Below are positions 59,286 to 64,000 of a DNA stretch of 64,000 nucleotides, piece after piece. Source of the DNA: Rhizobium sp. ZPR4. GTDB taxonomy: Bacteria; Pseudomonadota; Alphaproteobacteria; Rhizobiales; Rhizobiaceae. Positions within the stretch are counted from its first letter, which is position 1. Each line of letters begins with the position of its first letter. Position numbers and translations under genes: made by a program. The stretch spans positions 1,054,001 through 1,118,000 of the forward strand of contig NZ_CP157968.1 in NCBI RefSeq assembly GCF_040215725.1, in the 5' to 3' direction. Below the pieces are notes generated by a model. The model searched no databases. It saw nothing but the letters and a program-made list of their open reading frames with translations, and had not been told where the DNA came from.

Positions 59286-60812
59286 ATGGATTGGCTTGAA
59301 AACCTCCGTCGTAGCTTCCTGGATTGGGATGCGATGGCAGAAGTCCTGCCGAGTATGATTACGGTCGGACTGAAGAACACTCTCATCCTGGCGGCGGCGT
59401 CCACCGTGCTTGGCGTCATCATCGGCATGGTGCTCGCCGTCATGGGCATTTCGCAGTCCCGTTGGCTGCGCCTGCCGGCCCGCATCTATACCGATATTTT
59501 TCGCGGCCTGCCGGCGATCGTGACGATCCTCATCATCGGCCAGGGCTTTGCCCGCATCGGCCGCGAGATCTTCGGCCCATCGCCCTTTCCGCTCGGCATC
59601 ATCGCGCTCAGCCTTATCGCAGGCGCCTATATCGGCGAGATCTTTCGATCGGGCATTCAAAGTGTCGAGCGCGGTCAGATGGAGGCCTGCCGCGCGCTTA
59701 GCATGAGTTATGGGCAGGGGATGCGGCTGATCGTCATTCCGCAAGGAGTGCGGCGCGTCCTGCCGGCGCTCGTCAACCAGTTCATCGGCAACGTCAAGGA
59801 TTCGAGCCTTGTCTATTTTCTGGGGCTGCTTGCCTCCGAACGCGAGATCTTCCGCGTCGGCCAGGACCAAGCCGTGGTCACAGGCAACCTCTCGCCGCTG
59901 CTGCTTGCCGGCGTCTTTTATCTGGTGATCACCGTGCCGCTGACGCATCTCGTCAATTATATCGACGCGCGTCTGCGTCTCGGGCGTCAGGGTCGCGGTT
60001 CCGGCGCCACGAGCGGTCTTGTTGAAGTCGGCGAACTGGAGGCTGCTTCAGACACGCAGACGCCGAAGGATACCGGGCCACGCTTCAAGGGCGGCGCCGT
60101 CAGAATCCGCGATCTCAGCATGTCCTATGGCGATCTCGAAGTATTGAAGGGCATCGATCTCGATATAGCGAGAGGCACGGTGACCTGCATCATCGGGCCG
60201 TCCGGCTCGGGCAAATCGACGCTGCTGCGGTGTCTGAACCGGCTGGTGGAGCCGAAGCGCGGCGCCATCGAGCTCGATGGCGAAAGCATCCTGTCCATGA
60301 AACCGGAAAGTCTGCGTCGCCGCGTCGGCATGGTGTTCCAGCATTTCAATCTTTTTCCGGACCACACGGCGCTTGAAAACGTCATGCTGTCGCTGACGAA
60401 GATCAAGGGGATGCCGAAGGGCGAGGCGCGGCGGATTGCCGAGACCCGCCTTGCGGAAGTGGGGCTTGCCGGGCGCAAGGATCACCGCCCCGCCGGTCTT
60501 TCCGGCGGCCAGCAGCAGCGCGTCGCCATCGCCCGCGCTCTTGCCATGGATCCGGAAGTCGTCCTCTTCGATGAGGTCACGAGCGCACTCGATCCGGAGC
60601 TGGTGAAGGGGGTTCTCGACCTGATGGCCAGTCTCGGGCGCCAGGGCATGACCATGGCGGTCGTTACCCACGAGATGGGGTTTGCTCGCAGGGTCGCCGA
60701 CCAGGTCGTCTTCATGGATGAAGGCCGCATCGTTGAAGCCGGCCCACCGCAACAGATCTTCGACAATCCACAAAGCGAGCGGCTGAAACGCTTCCTCGCC
60801 GAGGTGCTCTGA
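59286..60812 (+). CDS. Fused amino-acid ABC permease-ATPase
   Basis: 508 residues in one frame. About 1-230 is a polar-amino-acid permease (five to six hydrophobic segments; EAA loop [31 protein letters not shown]). A 30-residue acidic linker follows, then about 260-508 is a GlnQ-type ATPase with Walker [16 protein letters not shown], signature [19 protein letters not shown] and Walker [14 protein letters not shown]. Genes that are separate in most operons are fused here with no stop or frameshift. The half-transporter must dimerise. It ends 69 bp before the FAD oxidase gene, across a hairpin at 60818-60844. Confidence 0.9.
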   Translation: MDWLENLRRSFLDWDAMAEVLPSMITVGLKNTLILAAASTVLGVIIGMVLAVMGISQSRWLRLPARIYTDIFRGLPAIVTILIIGQGFARIGREIFGPSPFPLGIIALSLIAGAYIGEIFRSGIQSVERGQMEACRALSMSYGQGMRLIVIPQGVRRVLPALVNQFIGNVKDSSLVYFLGLLASEREIFRVGQDQAVVTGNLSPLLLAGVFYLVITVPLTHLVNYIDARLRLGRQGRGSGATSGLVEVGELEAASDTQTPKDTGPRFKGGAVRIRDLSMSYGDLEVLKGIDLDIARGTVTCIIGPSGSGKSTLLRCLNRLVEPKRGAIELDGESILSMKPESLRRRVGMVFQHFNLFPDHTALENVMLSLTKIKGMPKGEARRIAETRLAEVGLAGRKDHRPAGLSGGQQQRVAIARALAMDPEVVLFDEVTSALDPELVKGVLDLMASLGRQGMTMAVVTHEMGFARRVADQVVFMDEGRIVEAGPPQQIFDNPQSERLKRFLAEVL

Positions 60813-60817
60813 CAAAC

Positions 60818-60844
60818 AGGGCCGGCGAGAATTAAGACGGCCCT
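60818..60844. terminator. Stem-loop behind the permease-ATPase fusion
   Basis: Arms AGGGCCG (60818-60824) and CGGCCCT (60838-60844) around a 13-base loop, six bp after the stop. A T pair follows, no long U-run. Partial termination is likely. Confidence 0.45.
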
Positions 60845-60881
60845 TCGATCACAACATTCCCTACTGACAAGGTTTTCCAAC

Positions 60882-62009
60882 ATGCATGCTCCCACTCGTC
60901 CTTCGAAAGTCGTTGTTGTCGGCGGCGGTATCTTCGGGGTTTCCTGTGCCGTTCATCTGGCGCGGCTTGGCGTTCAGACAACGTTGATCAACGACGGCCC
61001 GCTGGCAAATGGCGCATCGGGCCGCTCGCTCGCCTGGCTCAATTCTGCGAGGCGCCGCTCCGATGCCTATCATCGGTTGCGTCTGGCCGGCATCGACCGC
61101 TATCGCACACTTTCCGCCAGATATCCTGATGCGGCATGGCTGCGTTTTGACGGCGGCCTGACCTGGGATGCCGACGAAGCCGATAACGACATTGCCGCCG
61201 TCTTCGATTACGAGCGTGATCTTGGCTATCACGCGCAATTGCTGACGCCGGGTGAGATTGCGAAAGCGACGCCGGGCGTCGACCCTCGTTCTGTGACGCG
61301 GCAGGGTGCTATCTTCAATCCGGGCGAAGGCTGGGTCGATCTGCCATCCCTGATCGGCGTTCTGGCCGAGGAGTTCCGGTCTTTGGGCGGCGAAATCGTC
61401 ACCGATGTCGGCCGGGTGGCTGTCAAGGTAGAGGATGGTCGCGCCCGCGGCGTCACGACTGCGAGTGGCGCCCGTTGGGCGGCCGATGCTGTCTTGCTGG
61501 CGGCAGGCGGCGAGGTGCCGGCAATCGTTGCGGAAGCCGGCCCGCACATCGGCGACGATACGCCGATCGCGCTTCTCGTTCGGACGAAACCAATCAAGCA
61601 TCCGCTGAAGGCCGTGCTGAATACGCCGCGCGTTGCCATCCGCCCGACCCCTGAGGGTGCCTTTGCGCTGGATTCAGCCTGGTCGGAAGAAGAGGTCATC
61701 GTAAAGGCCGATGGTAGCTACGAAATCAAGCCTTCGACACTCGAAGGGTTGCTGCAGGAAGCCTCGAAGGTGCTGGAAGGAAATCCGAAGCTCGAAATCG
61801 GCGACTATGGCGTCGGTCCCAAGCCCATCCCTGGCGACGGCGAGCCGGTTTTCGGCGAATTGCAGACGATCCCGGGCTATTTCGTTGCATTCAGCCATAG
61901 CGGCGCCACTCTTGGCCTGATCGCCGGCGAACTGCTCGCCGACGAGATCGCTACTGGCAAGCGTCATCCGCTTCTGGCCGCCTTCCGACCGGAACGCTTC
62001 GCCAGATAG
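60882..62009 (+). CDS. FAD-dependent amine/D-amino-acid oxidase (DAO family)
   Basis: 375 residues. FAD loop VVVVGGGIFGVSCAVHLARLGVQTTLIND (about 9-35), GASGRSLAWLNSARRRSDAYHRLRLAGIDRYR and, at the C-terminus, FSHSGATLGLIAGELLADEIATGKRHPLLAAFRPERF. The family includes glycine oxidases, sarcosine oxidases and opine oxidase subunits. It is the last gene of the LacI-controlled operon and probably oxidises the imported ligand in the cytoplasm. Substrate not resolved. ATG 60882 follows a weak ribosome site. Confidence 0.85.
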   Translation: MHAPTRPSKVVVVGGGIFGVSCAVHLARLGVQTTLINDGPLANGASGRSLAWLNSARRRSDAYHRLRLAGIDRYRTLSARYPDAAWLRFDGGLTWDADEADNDIAAVFDYERDLGYHAQLLTPGEIAKATPGVDPRSVTRQGAIFNPGEGWVDLPSLIGVLAEEFRSLGGEIVTDVGRVAVKVEDGRARGVTTASGARWAADAVLLAAGGEVPAIVAEAGPHIGDDTPIALLVRTKPIKHPLKAVLNTPRVAIRPTPEGAFALDSAWSEEEVIVKADGSYEIKPSTLEGLLQEASKVLEGNPKLEIGDYGVGPKPIPGDGEPVFGELQTIPGYFVAFSHSGATLGLIAGELLADEIATGKRHPLLAAFRPERFAR

Positions 62010-62035
62010 TTTGATCGGAAAGGTAACCGACACGT

Positions 62036-62137
62036 TCAAGAGCGTCCGTCCTCAGGGCCAATCTCCCACAGCTTGCTTGCGTTCGGGCCGGTCGTCAGAT
62101 CGACATGATCGAGGATGTCGTAATCTGGCCCGGGCAT
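62036..62137 (-). CDS. Small open frame, 33 residues, unknown
   Basis: ATG 62137 has GGAGAAGG about eight to ten bases upstream, and the product MPGPDYDILDHVDLTTGP... ends at TGA 62036 with high G+C third positions. Upstream, the frame is open to 62524 but crosses the oxidoreductase gene in another reading. It could be a real small gene, or the last part of a lost larger gene whose beginning has been replaced. No domain recognised. Treat as tentative. Confidence 0.35.
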   Translation of the reverse strand: MPGPDYDILDHVDLTTGPNASKLWEIGPEDGRS

Positions 62138-62178
62138 TGAACCTTGCCTTCTCCGGATACCGAGGATGTTGGCAGCGG

Positions 62179-63501
62179 TCAGGCATGCGGCGGCAGGGGA
62201 GCGCCGGCCAGTTTGGTCTTGATCCAATCTGAAATACGATAATAGCGTAGCGTAAGTTTGGGACCGTAATTCATATAGAAGGGGGCCGCCGAAAGCGGCT
62301 CCAGCTTCAGCGACAGATCCTTTTCCGGCACGCCGCTGGCCCATTCCGACAGGATGCCGCCGAGGATGCTGCCCGTCGGCACGCCGCGGCCGGACAGGCC
62401 GGTCAGCGCCACGACGCCTGGTGCGAGGTCGTAGAGGCGTGGAATGGTGCGGTACTGCATGTCCAGCTCGCCAAACCAGAAATATTCCCAGCGGATCTCC
62501 TGTTTGATCTGCGGATGCAGCCATTTGAGCCGGTCGCTCATGACCTGTCGCGTATAATCCATGTCGCGGCCGCGCCGTCCCATTGGGAACATGGAGGCGA
62601 CGATCCGGCCTTCGGCATTGTATTTGTAGACATAGATATCGCCACGCCCATCATGGATGGTGGTGTTGCGCGGCAGCACCGACAGCCGCTCGTCGTCGGA
62701 AAGCGGCTGGGTAGCGGCGACGAAGACCCTCTGGATCTTGAAGGTCTGATCCAGCTTCGGCCAGCCGCCGACGGTATAGGCGCCCGTCGCGAAGATCACC
62801 TTGTCGGCAATGACCTTCCCTTTCGGCGTGCTGACCGCCCAGCCGCCCGCCTCGCGCTCGCATCCCGTCACCGGTGAGCTGGTGTGAATGACGCCGCCTT
62901 CCTGCAGGACCGCGCGTGCGAGACCGCGGGAATAGCCGAGGGGATTGAGATGCCCCGCCTCCTCATGCAGCCAGCCGCCGTGGAAGCGCGGGCTGCCCGT
63001 GATCGCGGCAACCTCGTCCTTGCCGATGGCCCGGGTTTTGGCGCCGACGGCATTGTAGGTACGAACCTTTTCCTCGATTGTCTTCATCAGACCGGGGTAG
63101 AGCGCTCCCATGACATAGCCGTTCTGCTGCCATTCGCATTGGATCTGGTACTGTCGGATCATGCTGGAGACCTGGTCGTTGGCACGCGTCTGTCGAGCAA
63201 TCAATCGTTCAGCCCAAGGCTCACCCAGCATGGAGCGCAGTTCCGGCAGGCTGTAATGGGTGAAGGTCGGAGTGCAGTGCCCGGCGTTGCGGCCGGAACC
63301 GCCGAAGCCGACTTCTTCCTTTTCGAGAAGCACGACGCTTACGCCGCTCTTTGCAAGCTCAAGAGCGGTGGTCAGCCCCGTATAGCCACCGCCAACAATG
63401 CAGACATCTGCCTTGATCGTGCCCAGCAGCTCCACGGTCTCGGGAGCGGGTGCCGCGGTGGCGTACCACAGGGTTGTTTTGAACGGCGAGAATTTCGTCA
63501 T
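62179..63501 (-). CDS. FAD-dependent oxidoreductase, gamma-glutamylputrescine-oxidase-like (PuuB family)
   Basis: 440 residues. The N-terminus WYATAAPAPETVELLGTIKADVCIVGGGYTGLTTALELAKSGVSVVLLEKEEVGFGGSGRNAGH (about 12-75) has the FAD Rossmann loop and the GGSGRNAG motif typical of PuuB and ordL-type enzymes. The C-terminal ALTGLSGRGVPTGSILGGILSEWASG is also typical. It oxidises a primary or secondary amine of a polyamine-like substrate to an aldehyde. It follows a DppC-type permease, so it may be part of an oligopeptide- or polyamine-type uptake operon that runs off the window. Confidence 0.87.
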   Translation of the reverse strand: MTKFSPFKTTLWYATAAPAPETVELLGTIKADVCIVGGGYTGLTTALELAKSGVSVVLLEKEEVGFGGSGRNAGHCTPTFTHYSLPELRSMLGEPWAERLIARQTRANDQVSSMIRQYQIQCEWQQNGYVMGALYPGLMKTIEEKVRTYNAVGAKTRAIGKDEVAAITGSPRFHGGWLHEEAGHLNPLGYSRGLARAVLQEGGVIHTSSPVTGCEREAGGWAVSTPKGKVIADKVIFATGAYTVGGWPKLDQTFKIQRVFVAATQPLSDDERLSVLPRNTTIHDGRGDIYVYKYNAEGRIVASMFPMGRRGRDMDYTRQVMSDRLKWLHPQIKQEIRWEYFWFGELDMQYRTIPRLYDLAPGVVALTGLSGRGVPTGSILGGILSEWASGVPEKDLSLKLEPLSAAPFYMNYGPKLTLRYYRISDWIKTKLAGAPLPPHA

Positions 63502-63510
63502 CCCACATCC

Positions 63511-64000
63511 TCAGTGCAGATCGCTTCGGGCATCGAGCGCATCGCGCAGGCCGTCGCCGATGAAGTTGAAGCTGGTGACGGCGAGCGTGATGGCGACGCC
63601 GGGGACAATGGCGAGCCACGGTGCGCTAGCGAGATATTGCTGCGCGCCGTTCAGCATATTGCCCCAGCTCGGGAGGGGAGGTTGGATGCCGTAGCCGAGG
63701 AAGCTGACATAGGCTTCAAGCAGGATGGCGCGGGCGACCGTCAGCGTGGCGGCGACGATGATCGGGCCGACGGCGTTTGGCAGCAGTTCGCGAAACATGA
63801 TCCATCTGTTGGAGAGGCCGAGCATGCGCGCGGCGAGCACGAAATCGCGTTCGCGCAGCGATCGCACCTCCGCCTCGACGATGCGAGCGGTCTCCATCCA
63901 GCTTGTCACCGCTATTATGACGGTGATCATGAAGGGGCTCGGCTTGATGAAGGCGGCCAGCGTCAATAGCAGGAATATGCTGGGAAAGGACAGAAAGGCG
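63511..64000 (-). CDS. DppC/OppC-type ABC transporter permease, 5' end outside window
   Basis: About 163 residues are visible; the frame is open to the window edge (AFLSFPSIFLLLTLAAFIKPSPFMITVIIAVTSWMETARIVEAEVRSLRERDFVLAARMLGLSNRWIMFRELLPN). The EAA loop AARMLGLSNRWIMFRELLPNAVGPIIV and the C-terminal GYGIQPPLPSWGNMLNGAQQYLASAPWL ... GDGLRDALDARSDLH are diagnostic of the DppC/NikC group. It is transcribed into the PuuB-like gene with an 9-bp gap, so the two probably form one operon, with further transporter genes beyond the window. Confidence 0.88.
   Translation of the reverse strand, partial: AFLSFPSIFLLLTLAAFIKPSPFMITVIIAVTSWMETARIVEAEVRSLRERDFVLAARMLGLSNRWIMFRELLPNAVGPIIVAATLTVARAILLEAYVSFLGYGIQPPLPSWGNMLNGAQQYLASAPWLAIVPGVAITLAVTSFNFIGDGLRDALDARSDLH

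Noticed and set aside
1..64000. CRISPR array, tRNA, rRNA, prophage or intact transposon
   Set aside because: No regularly spaced repeats, no cloverleaf or rRNA-like stretch, no integrase or transposase product was found on reading both strands.

Overview
The window looks like accessory, catabolic DNA from an alphaproteobacterium of the Rhizobiaceae (Rhizobium, Sinorhizobium or Agrobacterium type). The reasons are high GC content, many ABC uptake operons each with its own regulator, a mosaic palindromic intergenic element of rhizobial type (2197-2299), and a gene set matching rhizopine (L-3-O-methyl-scyllo-inosamine) catabolism. I see no rRNA, tRNA, CRISPR array, replication gene or intact insertion sequence. 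A plasmid or second replicon is plausible but not shown.

Layout. 1-10.4 kb is an electrophile and quinone stress block: the tail of an amidohydrolase, a broken AraC regulator, an aldo/keto reductase, a LysR gene divergent from a flavodoxin-like reductase, a double carboxymuconolactone-decarboxylase-fold protein, an overlapping kefF-kefC pair, an NTF2-like protein, a quinone-reductase-like dehydrogenase, a YafY/WYL regulator and a DUF1330 gene with an internal amber codon. 10.5-15.3 kb (minus) encodes an isoquinoline-oxidoreductase-like molybdenum hydroxylase (iorB, iorA) with a dihaem cytochrome c and an alginate-export-type porin. 15.6-18.4 kb has a TetR gene, a frameshifted short-chain dehydrogenase and a second aldo/keto reductase. 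18.5-27.0 kb (minus) is an overlapping operon: ribose-type ABC transporter, phosphotriesterase-like protein, glutamine-amidotransferase-like protein, PfkB kinase, BtpA/SgcQ protein and an M20 carbamoylase-type hydrolase. An XRE-cupin regulator sits upstream, with two tandem palindromes on a clear sigma-70 promoter. Its substrate is unknown.

27.3-37.8 kb is a divergent aromatic-acid regulon. Rightward are galB, a type I (VOC-fold) extradiol dioxygenase, a galC/ligK aldolase and a galD tautomerase. Leftward are livHMGF-livJ, a DUF1932-type dehydrogenase and a LysR regulator with two helix-turn-helix domains. No LigAB/GalA-type ring-cleavage gene is present, so the VOC enzyme may replace it. 37.9-42.7 kb (minus) is a D-amino-acid-type uptake and oxidation operon with an Lrp regulator, followed by a LysR gene and an isolated thiamine-diphosphate enzyme.

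45.8-57.0 kb is the probable rhizopine locus. A LacI gene diverges from mocD (diiron hydroxylase fold), mocB and ABC partners, mocE (Rieske ferredoxin), mocC, a PanB-like gene, mocA, an RpiR DNA-binding fragment, mocF (ferredoxin reductase), purU and a folD relic. The order fits uptake, oxidative O-demethylation, entry into the inositol pathway and disposal of the released one-carbon unit through tetrahydrofolate. 57.1-62.0 kb has a LacI repressor with two tandem operators, an amino-acid-type binding protein, a fused permease-ATPase and a FAD oxidase. The window ends with a PuuB-like oxidase and a cut-off DppC-type permease.

Cross-window signals: four of the five substrate-binding-protein genes are followed at once by a strong hairpin, and four genes are visibly broken (AraC, DUF1330, SDR, folD), which suggests a region gaining and losing catabolic functions.
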